Part shown: piece by piece, positions 18,021-25,610 of the stretch | Layout of the letters: each line of letters begins with the position of its first letter | How positions within the stretch are numbered: the stretch's first letter is position 1 | Assembly: GCF_022012305.1 (NCBI RefSeq) | Contig: NZ_JAKLTM010000002.1 | Coordinates: 62,001 to 126,000 of the forward strand | From: Ramlibacter paludis | GTDB taxonomy: Bacteria; Pseudomonadota; Gammaproteobacteria; Burkholderiales; Burkholderiaceae_C | Direction of reading: 5' to 3' | Length of the DNA: 64,000 nucleotides | Notes under the pieces: generated by a model | The model's database searches: none | What the model was told of the DNA's origin: nothing | What the model saw: the letters and a program-made list of their open reading frames with translations, nothing else | Position numbers and translations under genes: made by a program

Positions 18021-18796
18021 GGCCGCTGCAGCCGGTCGCGCCCGGCACGCGTGTCGTGCTGGGCCTGTCCTTCTTCGTGGTCTTCTTCGCGGCCTGGGCC
18101 GCGGTGACCTTCGGTGGCCTGGTGCCCAAGACCTTCCTGGCCGATCCGCTGACCATGGTGCGCTCCGGCGCCGACCTGCTGTGGAAGCAGGGCTTCCTGC
18201 ACGACATCGGCATGACGGTCTGGCGCGTGCTGGGCGGCTTCGCCATCGCGGCGGTGCTGGCGGTGCCGCTGGGCGTGCTAATGGGGGCCTACAAGCCGGT
18301 CGAAGCCTTCTTCGAGCCCTTCGTGAGCTTCGCGCGCTACTTGCCGGCCTCGGCTTTCATCCCGCTGCTGATCCTGTGGGCCGGCATCGGCGAGGCGCAG
18401 AAGCTGGCGGTGATCTTCATCGGCTCCTTCTTCCAGCTGGTGCTGATGATCGCGGTGAGCGTGGGCAACACGCGGCGCGACCTGGTGGAAGCGGCGTACA
18501 CGCTGGGCGCGGGCGACCGCGGCATCGTCACGCGGGTGCTGATGCCTTCCGGTGCACCCGAGATCGCCGAGACGCTGCGCATGGTGCTGGGCTGGGCCTG
18601 GACCTACGTGATCGTGGCGGAACTGATAGGCGCCTCCAGCGGCATCGGCCACATGATCACCGACAGCCAGGCGCTGCTGGCCACCGACCAGATCATCTTC
18701 GGCATCATCGTGATCGGCCTCATCGGCCTCGTCACCGACTTCGCCTTCAAGGCCTTCAACCGGAAGCTGTTCCCATGGGCCCAGATCGGACGATGA
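18017..18796 (+). CDS. ABC transporter permease, NitT/TauT type, 259 aa
   Basis: Six-helix inner-membrane permease of the SsuC/TauC family. The start at 18017 overlaps the stop of the binding-protein gene (ATGA). The ATPase-contacting EAA loop is visible as VEAAYTLGAGDRGIVTRVLMPSGAPEIAETLRM at about residues 158-190. The first helix is GLSFFVVFFAAWAAVTF. The last codons overlap the ATPase gene, again ATGA. It works with its neighbours as importer in the hut transcript. Confidence 0.87.
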   Translation: MRPLQPVAPGTRVVLGLSFFVVFFAAWAAVTFGGLVPKTFLADPLTMVRSGADLLWKQGFLHDIGMTVWRVLGGFAIAAVLAVPLGVLMGAYKPVEAFFEPFVSFARYLPASAFIPLLILWAGIGEAQKLAVIFIGSFFQLVLMIAVSVGNTRRDLVEAAYTLGAGDRGIVTRVLMPSGAPEIAETLRMVLGWAWTYVIVAELIGASSGIGHMITDSQALLATDQIIFGIIVIGLIGLVTDFAFKAFNRKLFPWAQIGR

Positions 18797-19578
18797 GCAT
18801 CCTCCAGGTCGCCGGCGTCGCCAAGACCTTCGCGGGGCGCAGCGGCGGCACGGTGGCCCTGGAGTCCACCGACCTGCTGGTGCAGGAGAACGACTTCATC
18901 ACCATCCTCGGGCCTTCGGGCTGCGGCAAGAGCACGCTGCTGCGCATGGTGGCCGGGCTCGACACGCCCAGCACCGGCCTGATCTCGCTCGATGGCCGGC
19001 AGGTCACCGGGCCGGGCGCGGACCGCGGCATGGTGTTCCAGAGCTACACGCTGTTCCCCTGGCTGACGGTGCTGGAAAACGTCTGCTTCGGCCTGCGCGA
19101 AAAGAGCCTGCCGCTCGCGCAGCAGCAGGAAACGGCGCGCGCTTTCATCGCCAAGGTGGGCCTGAAGGGTTTCGAGCAGCACTATCCCAAGCAGCTGTCG
19201 GGCGGCATGCAGCAGCGCACCGCGCTGGCCCGCGCGCTCGCCAACAATCCGCGCATCCTGCTGATGGACGAGCCCTTCGGCGCCCTGGACCACCAGACGC
19301 GCGAGTTGATGCAGGAACTGCTGCTCGGGATCTGGGAGGAAGAACGCAAGACGGTCCTCTTCGTCACCCACGACATCGACGAAGCCATCTTCATGGCCAA
19401 CCGCGTGGTGGTCATGAGCGCCCGCCCGGGCCGCATCAAGTGCGACCTGCCGGTGCCGCTCGCCCACCCGAGGCACTACGCGATGAAGACGACGCCGCCC
19501 TTCATGGACCTGAAGGCGCGCCTGACCGAGGAGATCCGGGTCGAAGTTCAACGCGCCGCCGGGTTGCTGTCGAGCTAG
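18793..19578 (+). CDS. ABC transporter ATP-binding protein, NitT/TauT type, 261 aa
   Basis: ATPase driving the adjacent importer. Walker A GPSGCGKST at about residues 40-48, Q-loop VFQSYTLFPWLTV, signature LSGGMQQRTALARAL, Walker B LLMDEPFGALD and switch histidine in VTHDIDEAIF. A normal length for the SsuB/TauB group. Last gene of the rightward run hutU-hutH-binding protein-permease-ATPase. Overlap with the permease means coupled translation. Confidence 0.92.
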   Translation: MSILQVAGVAKTFAGRSGGTVALESTDLLVQENDFITILGPSGCGKSTLLRMVAGLDTPSTGLISLDGRQVTGPGADRGMVFQSYTLFPWLTVLENVCFGLREKSLPLAQQQETARAFIAKVGLKGFEQHYPKQLSGGMQQRTALARALANNPRILLMDEPFGALDHQTRELMQELLLGIWEEERKTVLFVTHDIDEAIFMANRVVVMSARPGRIKCDLPVPLAHPRHYAMKTTPPFMDLKARLTEEIRVEVQRAAGLLSS

Positions 19579-19708
19579 GCCCACGGTCGGGTTGGATTTC
19601 TTCCTACACCAGACACTTTCGGTTTCCGACCGTCGAGCCAAATCCGGCTGACCAGAATGCAAGGCATCGCGAGGCGTCCGCCCCGCAAGCTTTTTGGCCG
19701 GGAACAGA

Positions 19709-19903
19709 ATGAGCAATTCCAACGAATCGAGGCAGGAAACCAGCGGGCAGGACCAGCCTTCGTCCAACACCGGCGAACAGGAGCACGCGGGCGCGTCCGG
19801 TGAAGGAGCCGCCAGCGCGCTGGCGCAGCTGAAGACGCAGACCAAGCAGCACCGCCGCCAGACCGGGGACAACGAAGAACCGGGCGGGGGCCCGGGCCAG
19901 TGA
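19709..19903 (+). CDS. Small hydrophilic protein, 64 aa, first of a tandem pair
   Basis: I do not recognise it. It is almost entirely Gln, Ser, Glu, Gly and Asn and is probably disordered; no cysteine and no membrane segment. The central GEGAASALAQLKTQTKQ is the only part likely to form a helix. The next gene starts inside its stop (GTGA) and repeats this pattern as GEGSSTALEALIRKRKQ, which argues that both are real and related. A gap of 130 bases from the ABC operon holds an 8-base inverted repeat (19583-19590 with 19626-19633). Confidence 0.5.
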   Translation: MSNSNESRQETSGQDQPSSNTGEQEHAGASGEGAASALAQLKTQTKQHRRQTGDNEEPGGGPGQ

Positions 19904-20073
19904 ACACCGACGGTCCCAACAAGCCCGTGCCTCCGGCCCCGGCGCCGGCGCCGGGCGAATCCACCATCGGTAGCGGCGAAGGCTCCAGCACCGCGCTCGA
20001 AGCCCTGATCCGCAAGCGCAAGCAGGCCGAGACGCCCGACACGCCTCCGCCTCCGGCACCCGCCGGACCTTGA
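19900..20073 (+). CDS. Small Pro-rich protein, 57 aa, second of a tandem pair
   Basis: Begins at a GTG that overlaps the previous stop (GTGA). The product has a Pro/Ala run (VPPAPAPAPGE), the shared core GEGSSTALEALIRKRKQ and a Pro-rich tail (PPPPAPAGP). The core aligns with the first gene of the pair: SGEG, two small residues, Ser or Thr, AL, two residues, then Leu and a basic Gln/Lys stretch. No known family. Real coding status rests on the coupled start and the internal similarity. Confidence 0.4.
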   Translation: MNTDGPNKPVPPAPAPAPGESTIGSGEGSSTALEALIRKRKQAETPDTPPPPAPAGP

Positions 20074-20123
20074 CTCTCCGGCGCCGCCGGACGCCCATCG
20101 CTCAGCTTCGCTACACTGCGGCG

Positions 20124-20591
20124 GTGCCCATCGTCCGCAGCGCCGGCCTGCTCATGTTCCGCCGCCGCGGCGCGGCGGTCGAAGTCCTCCTGGCCCACCC
20201 GGGCGGTCCGTTCTGGGCCGCCCGCGATGCCGCCTCCTGGACCTTGCCCAAGGGCGCGGTCGACGAAGGCGAAGACCCGTTGGCCGCGGCGCAGCGTGAA
20301 TTCAACGAGGAAACCGGCTTCACCGCGCAGCCGCCTTACCACCTGCTGGGCGAGCTGAAACAGAAAAGCGGCAAGCGCATCACTGCCTGGGCCTTCGAGG
20401 GCGACGGCGATCCCCGCGACCTGCGCAGCAACCTGTTCGAGATGGAGTGGCCGCCGCGTTCGGGCCGGATGCAATCCTTTCCCGAGGTCGATCGCGTCGG
20501 GTGGTTCACCATCGCGCAGGCGAGGCACAAGCTCCTGCCGGGGCAGGCACCCTTCCTCGATGCGCTCGAAACGGTGTTGAACCCGCCCTGA
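20124..20591 (+). CDS. NUDIX hydrolase, 155 aa
   Basis: Pyrophosphohydrolase acting on a nucleoside diphosphate-linked compound. The Nudix box is complete: GAVDEGEDPLAAAQREFNEE followed by TGF. The protein opens SAGLLMFRRRGAAVEVLLAHPGGPFWA, matching the group of about 150-residue Nudix proteins with a WTLPKG lead-in. I choose the GTG at 20124 because it gives the usual family N-terminus; a TTG at 20070 would add 18 unlike residues. The substrate is unknown. Confidence 0.85.
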   Translation: MPIVRSAGLLMFRRRGAAVEVLLAHPGGPFWAARDAASWTLPKGAVDEGEDPLAAAQREFNEETGFTAQPPYHLLGELKQKSGKRITAWAFEGDGDPRDLRSNLFEMEWPPRSGRMQSFPEVDRVGWFTIAQARHKLLPGQAPFLDALETVLNPP

Positions 20592-20598
20592 ATGACGA

Positions 20599-20618
20599 AT
20601 GCCGCCCGCAGGCGGCAT
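20599..20618. terminator. Hairpin between the NUDIX gene and the convergent Tyr-rich protein gene
   Basis: ATGCCGCC (20599-20606), loop CGCA, GGCGGCAT (20611-20618). A perfect 8-base stem between two convergent genes. It lacks a clear T-run, so it may be a bidirectional pause or RNA-end structure and not a strong terminator. Confidence 0.45.
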
Positions 20619-20634
20619 CCGGCATGCGCGGCGG

Positions 20635-21048
20635 TCAGGCCGCGGCGTACTGGCGCTGTTCGCTGCGGCGCGGCGCGTGCTGCGTGGCCGGGGCGACCTC
20701 GTCGTGGGCCTCGGCGTGCGACACCTGCGCGGCGTGGTCCCAGGCCGCGCGAATCGCCTGCATGGCTTCGTCCACCGTCAGGCGCGAGTCGCCCTTGATG
20801 CGGAACCAGTTGGCGCACAGCGATTTCTCGGCGTCCTCGAAGCAGCCGCCGTATTGGGCGTAGCCGATGTAACCCACGCAGTAGGCCGGCGCGTAGTCCT
20901 CGTACTCGCATTCGCGGCGGTAGTAGGACTCGCCCCAGTACACGGTCTGCCAGAAGGCATCGTGCACTTGCGGGTCGACGCGGCCGTCGATGCGCACCGC
21001 CGGCTCATCCTGCTGTTCTGCCCAAGTATCCAGTTCCATGGCGTTCAT
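20635..21048 (-). CDS. Tyr-rich conserved hypothetical protein, 137 aa
   Basis: Soluble protein with an acidic, aromatic-rich middle: FWQTVYWGESYYRRECEYED then YAPAYCVGYIGYAQYGGCFED. The pattern W-x5-Y-x7-Y-x-Y-GPAY-like then a final AIRAAWDHA helix resembles small stress-associated proteins seen across Burkholderiales, but I cannot name the family safely. Two cysteines in the YCVGY and GGCFED stretches and one in SLCANWF. A ribosome-binding sequence GGAGCG precedes the ATG at 21048. Confidence 0.55.
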   Translation of the reverse strand: MNAMELDTWAEQQDEPAVRIDGRVDPQVHDAFWQTVYWGESYYRRECEYEDYAPAYCVGYIGYAQYGGCFEDAEKSLCANWFRIKGDSRLTVDEAMQAIRAAWDHAAQVSHAEAHDEVAPATQHAPRRSEQRQYAAA

Positions 21049-21097
21049 GCCCGTCGCTCCGTGTGTTTGTTGCTGGAAGGGATGATCGCCACGGCCC

Positions 21098-21118
21098 GTG
21101 TCCTCGTGCGTAGGACAC
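21098..21118. promoter_or_regulatory. Inverted repeat in the 207-base divergent gap
   Basis: GTGTCCT (21098-21104), seven bases, AGGACAC (21112-21118). It lies upstream of the leftward Tyr-rich gene and about 140 bases upstream of the SDR. Could be an operator; the GTCCT/AGGAC half-sites recall the repeat at 35659-35678 but the spacing differs. Confidence 0.3.
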
Positions 21119-21255
21119 ACGGGTCGCGCTGCTGTCGGAATCTCTACCCACCCGATGCAGGCCGCACGGCCGGGCAGGAAGGGATACTTTCTGTCGCCTG
21201 CGTGGCTGGCCCCCAGCCGGCAGGCGCGACATACTGCACGCCAACGGAGGTCGAG

Positions 21256-22041
21256 ATGGAAATCAAGGGCAAGGTAGCGGTGGTAACCGGGGGCGCCAGC
21301 GGCATCGGCGCCGGGCTGGCCGAGCGGTTCGCGCGCGAGAGCGCAGCCGGTGTCGTGGTAGCCGACCTGAACCTCGAGCGGGCGCAGGGCGTGGCGGCGG
21401 GCATCGGTGGCTCGGCGCTGGCCGTGCGCTGCGACGTGAGCCAGGAGGCGGAGATCCAGGAACTCGTGCGCCAGGCGAAGGCGCGCTTCGGCCGGGTGGA
21501 CATCTACTGCTCCAACGCCGGCATCCTGGGCCGCATGGGCGGCATCGAGCTGGAGGATGCCCTCTGGGACAAGATGTGGCAGGTGCACGGCATGGCCCAT
21601 GTGTGGGCGGCGCGCGCCGTCGTGCCCGAGATGATCGAGCGCGGTGAGGGCTACTTCCTGGTGACCGCCTCGGCCGCCGGCTTGCTGAACATCGTCGAGA
21701 CCGCCCCTTATGGCGTGACCAAGCACGCGGCGGTGGCCATTGCCGAATGGCTGCGCATCGCCTACGGCCGCAAGGGCCTGCGCGTGTCCTGCCTCTGCCC
21801 GCAATCGGTGGCCACGGACATGACCAAGGACGGCACCGGCTCGGCCGGCATCAACGGCGTGCTGACGCCGGAACAGGTGGCCGAAGTCGTGGTGCAGACC
21901 ATGCGCGAGGAGAAATTCCTGGCCCTGCCGCACCCCGAGGTGGCGAAGTACTTCCAGGCCAAGGGCCAGGACTACGACCGCTGGCTGGGCGGCATGCAGA
22001 AGCTCTACGCGCAGCACGCGGTGGAAGGCAACAAGCCATGA
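21256..22041 (+). CDS. Short-chain dehydrogenase/reductase, 261 aa
   Basis: NAD(P)-dependent oxidoreductase. Cofactor motif TGGASGIG at about residues 11-18, NAG in CSNAGILG, catalytic Ser in VTASAAG, and the YGVTKHA pair giving Tyr and Lys. The C-terminal part (PEQVAEVVVQTMREEKFLALPHPEVAKYF) is the tail seen in SDRs annotated near acyl-CoA metabolism, but substrate is unknown. A strong ribosome-binding site GGAGG precedes it. ATGA overlap with the next small secreted protein. Confidence 0.85.
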   Translation: MEIKGKVAVVTGGASGIGAGLAERFARESAAGVVVADLNLERAQGVAAGIGGSALAVRCDVSQEAEIQELVRQAKARFGRVDIYCSNAGILGRMGGIELEDALWDKMWQVHGMAHVWAARAVVPEMIERGEGYFLVTASAAGLLNIVETAPYGVTKHAAVAIAEWLRIAYGRKGLRVSCLCPQSVATDMTKDGTGSAGINGVLTPEQVAEVVVQTMREEKFLALPHPEVAKYFQAKGQDYDRWLGGMQKLYAQHAVEGNKP

Positions 22042-22448
22042 GGCGCGCAGCGCTGCTCGCTGCACTGCTCGCCGCGGGTGCGGCGCAGGCCCAGGTCAAC
22101 CTGGGCGAACTGCTGGACCTGGGCGGCCGCAAGATGGCGCCGGCCGAGGTGGCCGCCCTGGGCGAGACCCGCCTGCGCGCGCAGCGCGCCGACGCGGATG
22201 CCGACCTAACCTTGCGCGCCGACGGCACGGTGGTCGGCCGCGTCGACAACAAGCAGGGCCATGGCAGCAGCGAAGCGCTGGGCCGCTGGGCGGTCGACGC
22301 CGCGGGGCAACGCTGCATCGAAGTCGCGTTGCCCGCCTTTCGGATGGACGTGCGCGACTGCGCTTACCTCTACCTGCTGGGCAAGGACATCTACTTCGCG
22401 CCCTCGGATGCCGACCTCGAAGGCAAGGTCGTGCAGTACGTGCGCTGA
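22038..22448 (+). CDS. Secreted hypothetical protein, 136 aa
   Basis: Exported protein with an Ala/Leu signal peptide (MRRAALLAALLAAGAAQAQ). The mature part is short-stranded, with LTLRADGTVVGRVDNKQGHGSSEALGRW and CIEVALP...RDCAYLYLLGKDIYFAPSD, and two cysteines that may pair. The layout resembles small periplasmic lipocalin-like or beta-sandwich domains but I cannot name one. Its ATG overlaps the SDR stop, so it is probably co-expressed. Confidence 0.65.
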   Translation: MRRAALLAALLAAGAAQAQVNLGELLDLGGRKMAPAEVAALGETRLRAQRADADADLTLRADGTVVGRVDNKQGHGSSEALGRWAVDAAGQRCIEVALPAFRMDVRDCAYLYLLGKDIYFAPSDADLEGKVVQYVR

Positions 22449-22454
22449 GGGCCG

Positions 22455-22537
22455 CCGCGGTTCGGCTGCGCGCTCACCACGGCCTACGGGGGCCATGGGA
22501 CACGCGTTCGTAGGCCGTGGTGAGGAACGAACCGCGG
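22455..22537. repeat. Long two-part inverted repeat between convergent genes
   Basis: Outer arms CCGCGGTTCG (22455-22464) and CGAACCGCGG (22528-22537), inner arms CTCACCACGGCCTACG (22473-22488) and CGTAGGCCGTGGTGAG (22509-22524), all perfect. The 20-base loop is GC-rich. It can form a 16-base hairpin crowned by a 10-base stem. It lies between the stops of two convergent genes and could be a REP-type element doubling as a terminator. No other copy found in the window. Confidence 0.7.
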
Positions 22538-22544
22538 CTGGACG

Positions 22545-22682
22545 CTAGCGCCCGAACAAGCCCACCAGCCCGGTGATGATCAGGTACAGCGCGATGATGT
22601 AGTTCAGCAGCCTGGGCATGATCAGGATCAGGACGCCCGCGATCAGGGCGGTGAGGGGTCCGATGTGCTGGAGATAGGGCAT
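22545..22682 (-). CDS. DUF3096 small membrane protein, 45 aa
   Basis: Tiny inner-membrane protein of two hydrophobic helices: LTALIAGVLILIMPRLLNYIIALYLI and TGLVGLFGR at the end. The PRLLNYIIALYLIITGLVGL core is the DUF3096 signature. Function is unknown. It is short but the residues match the family throughout, so I am confident it is a gene. The start at 22682 sits 100 bases before the ECF sigma start, on the opposite strand. Confidence 0.75.
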   Translation of the reverse strand: MPYLQHIGPLTALIAGVLILIMPRLLNYIIALYLIITGLVGLFGR

Positions 22683-22782
22683 GGGTTCGCTCCGGGTCGA
22701 AAAGCCGGCAGTATGCGCGCGGCCGCGGGAACGCGGGGGCCGCACGGCGCATCGGATGCCGCATACCATCCGCCCCAAGTCC

Positions 22783-23511
22783 ATGCCTGAACCGTCGACC
22801 GCCCTCCCCCGCGAAGAAGATGCCCTGGTTGCGCTCGCCCGCAGCGGAGACGCGCGCGCGTTCGAGGCCATCATGCGCCGGCACAACCGGCTGCTGTTCC
22901 GCACCGCCCGCAGCGTGCTGCGCAACGACGCGGAGAGCGAGGACGCGGTGCAGGAGGCCTACTTCAAGGCCTGGCGCGCCCTGCCCGGCTTCCGCGCGGA
23001 GGCCAAGCTCTCGACCTGGCTGGTGCGCATCGTGATGAACGAGGCCCTGGGACGGCTGCGCCGCGCCGGTGCCCGCATCGTGACGATCGCGCCCGGGCTC
23101 GAGCCCGAACCGGAGGCCGCGGAAGAAGCCCACGACCCCGCCGCGGCCCAGGCCCACGACCCCGAACATGCGGCCCTGCGCGGCGAGTTGCGGCGCATCG
23201 TCGAGGCCCAGATCGACGAACTGCCGGAGCAGTTCCGCACCGTCTTCATCCTGCGCGCCGTCGAGGAAATGAACGTCGAGGAAGTGGCCGCCGCCCTGCA
23301 CGTGCCCGAGGCCACCGTCCGCACCCGCTTCTTCCGCGCCCGCGCCCTGCTGCGCGCGGCGCTGGAGCGCGAACTGGACTTCGCCATCGACGAAGCCTTT
23401 GCATTCGCGGGCGCGCGCTGCGACCGCATCGTGGCCGGGGTGCAGTCCCGCATCGCGGCCCTGGACGTCGTCGAGAACCACAAGGAGAACGAACCATGGA
23501 AACCCAATTGA
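22783..23511 (+). CDS. ECF-type RNA polymerase sigma factor, 242 aa
   Basis: Alternative sigma factor. Region 2 (about residues 24-90) shows AFEAIMRRHNRLLFRTARSVL and VQEAYFKAWRALPGFR; region 4 (about 145-200) shows LPEQFRTVFILRAVEEMNVEEVAAALHVPEATVRTRFFRARALLR. The extra C-terminal tail (FAFAGARCDRIVAGVQSRI) is conserved in one ECF subgroup. No anti-sigma gene follows; a four-helix membrane protein overlaps its end by 16 bases. Start at 22783 (MPEPSTALPREEDAL). Confidence 0.88.
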   Translation: MPEPSTALPREEDALVALARSGDARAFEAIMRRHNRLLFRTARSVLRNDAESEDAVQEAYFKAWRALPGFRAEAKLSTWLVRIVMNEALGRLRRAGARIVTIAPGLEPEPEAAEEAHDPAAAQAHDPEHAALRGELRRIVEAQIDELPEQFRTVFILRAVEEMNVEEVAAALHVPEATVRTRFFRARALLRAALERELDFAIDEAFAFAGARCDRIVAGVQSRIAALDVVENHKENEPWKPN

Positions 23512-23870
23512 TGGTGCGCACCGCACTCGTGCTGCTGGCCCTGACCGCGCTTGGCGGCCTGCTGATGGCGGGCATCCGCTTCAGCGGCAAGCCGAGGCCC
23601 CCCAGCAGCATCGCGATGCTGCACGGGCTGCTGGCCGGTTCCGGGCTGACGCTGCTGCTCTATGCCGCCATCGTGCACGGCCTGCCGGGCATGGCCTGGC
23701 TCGGCATCGTGCTGCTGGCCGGCGCCGCGCTCGGCGGCCTGGTGCTGAACCTGGCCTACCACACCAAGGAATTGCCGCTGCCGATCTGGCTGGTGCTGGC
23801 GCATGCGGCCATCGCAGTGGTGGGCTTCGTGGTGTTGATCCTCGGCGGCTGGAACGTGACCGCGGCGTGA
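23496..23870 (+). CDS. Four-helix membrane protein with conserved histidines, 124 aa
   Basis: Integral membrane protein with four hydrophobic helices at about residues 7-27, 40-60, 66-88 and 95-118. Histidines at 43, 61, 89 and 103 lie at or near helix ends in positions that could bind heme or sense a ligand. The KPRPPSSIAMLHGLLAGSG and YHTKELPLPIWLVLAHAAIAVVGF segments are typical of a conserved but unnamed group. Overlap with the sigma gene by 16 bases suggests coupling. It could substitute for an anti-sigma, though no sigma-binding domain is visible. Confidence 0.65.
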   Translation: METQLMVRTALVLLALTALGGLLMAGIRFSGKPRPPSSIAMLHGLLAGSGLTLLLYAAIVHGLPGMAWLGIVLLAGAALGGLVLNLAYHTKELPLPIWLVLAHAAIAVVGFVVLILGGWNVTAA

Positions 23871-23874
23871 TCGA

Positions 23875-25608
23875 TCAAGCGCGCGGCAAGGTCCCTTTGA
23901 CTTCCGCCGCCGCGAGGAAATCGAAATCCACGCCCTTGTCCGCCTGCGTCACCGTCGCCAGGAACAGCTTTCGGTAGCCGCGGTCGGCCGTCGGGGCGGT
24001 CACCGGCTGCTCCTGCGCGCGCCTGGCCATTTCCTCCGCCGGAACCAGCAGGCTCAGCTCGCGCTTGCTCACCGAAAGCCGGATGCGGTCGCCATTGCGC
24101 ACGTGCGCCAGCGGCCCGCCGATGGCGGACTCGGGCGTGACGTGCAGCACGATGGTGCCGAAGGCCGTGCCGCTCATGCGGCCGTCCGAGATGCGCACCA
24201 TGTCCTTCACGCCTTGCCGCGCCAGCTTGCGCGGCAGCGGGATGTAGCCGGCTTCGGGCATGCCGGGCGCGCCTTTCGGGCCGATGTTCTTCAGCACCAG
24301 GATGTCCTCGCGCTGCACGTCGAGGTCGTCGCTGTCGATCCGCGTGGCCAGGTCTTCCAGGCCCTCGAAAACCACCGCGCGACCTTCGTGCTCCATCAGC
24401 TTGGGGTCGGCGGCCGACTGCTTGATGATGGCGCCGCCGGGCGCGAGGTTGCCTTCCAGCACGGCGATGCCGCCTTGCGGATAGATCGGCTGCGCGCGCG
24501 TCTTCACCACGTCCTGCGGGAACGGCGGTGCGGCGCGCTCGAGTTCCTCGCCCAGCGTCCGGCCGGTCACCGTCAGCGCATCCAGGTGCAGCAGCGGCTT
24601 GAGCTCGCGCAGCAAGGTCGCCATCCCGCCGGCCGCGTGGAAGTGCTCCATGTAGTGCTGGCCCGAAGGTTTCAGGTCCAGCAGCACCGGCGTCTCGCGG
24701 CCCATGCGGTCCAGCGCCTTCAGGTCGATCTCGTAGCCGAGGCGCCCGGCGATAGCGGTCAGGTGCACGATCGCATTGGTGGAGCCGCCGATCGCCAGCA
24801 GCACGCGCATCGCGTTCTCGAAGGCCTTGTCGGTGAGGACCTGGGCTATGGTGCGGCGCTCCTTCGCGACCTGCACGGCCACCATGCCGGTGTGTTCGGC
24901 CACGCGCATGCGGTCGGCCGTCACGGCCGGCGGCGTCGCGCCGCCCGGGACCGTCATTCCCAGCGCTTCGGCGATGCAGGCCATGGTGCTGGCGGTTCCC
25001 ATCACCGAGCAGGTGCCGACGCTGGGCACCAGCTGGTCGTTGACGGCGGCGATCTCGCGGGCGTCGATTTCCTCGGCGCGGAACTTGGCCCAGTAGCGCC
25101 GGCAATCGGTGCAGGCGCCGACGACTTCGCCGCGGTGCGAGCCGGTCAGCATGGAGCCGGTGATCAGCTGCACTGCCGGCAGGCCGGCCGACGCGGCGCC
25201 CATCAGTTGCGCGGGCACGGTCTTGTCGCAGCCGCCGATCAGCACCACCGCGTCCATCGGCTGGGCGCGAAGCATCTCCTCGGTGTCCATCGACATCAGG
25301 TTGCGCAGGTACATGCTGGTCGGCGCCGCGAAGCTTTCGCCGATCGAGATCGTGGGGAACTTCATCGGCAGGCCGCCCGCCAGCAGGATGCCGCGCTGCA
25401 CCGCTTCCAGCAGCTGCGGCATGTTGCCGTGGCAGGGGTTGTAGCCGCTGGCGGTGTCCGTGATGCCGATCACCGGCCGGTCGAGCGCCGCGTCGGTGTA
25501 GCCCGCTCCCTTGATGAAGGCCTTGCGCAGGAACAGCGAGAAACCGGCGTCACCGTAGTTGGTGAGGCCCTTGCGCATGCCGCTCGCGTCGTCGTCTTTC
25601 TTCGTCAT
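23875..25608 (-). CDS. IlvD/Edd-family dehydratase (sugar-acid type), 577 aa
   Basis: Iron-sulfur dehydratase converting a sugar acid to its 2-keto-3-deoxy form. Cluster ligands lie at Cys59 (SGYNPCHGNMP), Cys127 (LIGGCDKT, with the carbamylated Lys after it) and Cys200 (SVGTCSVMGTAST). The context of a GarR-like reductase and an HpcH/HpaI aldolase in one operon argues against branched-chain amino acid IlvD and for an aldonate or aldarate dehydratase. It starts 2 bases after the stop of the reductase gene. Substrate unproven; L-arabonate-like enzymes are the closest in feel. Confidence 0.82.
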   Translation of the reverse strand: MTKKDDDASGMRKGLTNYGDAGFSLFLRKAFIKGAGYTDAALDRPVIGITDTASGYNPCHGNMPQLLEAVQRGILLAGGLPMKFPTISIGESFAAPTSMYLRNLMSMDTEEMLRAQPMDAVVLIGGCDKTVPAQLMGAASAGLPAVQLITGSMLTGSHRGEVVGACTDCRRYWAKFRAEEIDAREIAAVNDQLVPSVGTCSVMGTASTMACIAEALGMTVPGGATPPAVTADRMRVAEHTGMVAVQVAKERRTIAQVLTDKAFENAMRVLLAIGGSTNAIVHLTAIAGRLGYEIDLKALDRMGRETPVLLDLKPSGQHYMEHFHAAGGMATLLRELKPLLHLDALTVTGRTLGEELERAAPPFPQDVVKTRAQPIYPQGGIAVLEGNLAPGGAIIKQSAADPKLMEHEGRAVVFEGLEDLATRIDSDDLDVQREDILVLKNIGPKGAPGMPEAGYIPLPRKLARQGVKDMVRISDGRMSGTAFGTIVLHVTPESAIGGPLAHVRNGDRIRLSVSKRELSLLVPAEEMARRAQEQPVTAPTADRGYRKLFLATVTQADKGVDFDFLAAAEVKGTLPRA

Positions 25609-25610
25609 CG

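Noticed and set aside
17076..19578. Taurine or alkanesulfonate transporter
   Set aside because: Family fits, but it is joined to hutU-hutH and no sulfonate monooxygenase is present; I leave the substrate open.
23875..25608. Ordinary dihydroxy-acid dehydratase for branched-chain amino acids
   Set aside because: Operon partners are an aldolase and a tartronate semialdehyde reductase-like enzyme, which fit a sugar-acid route better; not fully excluded.
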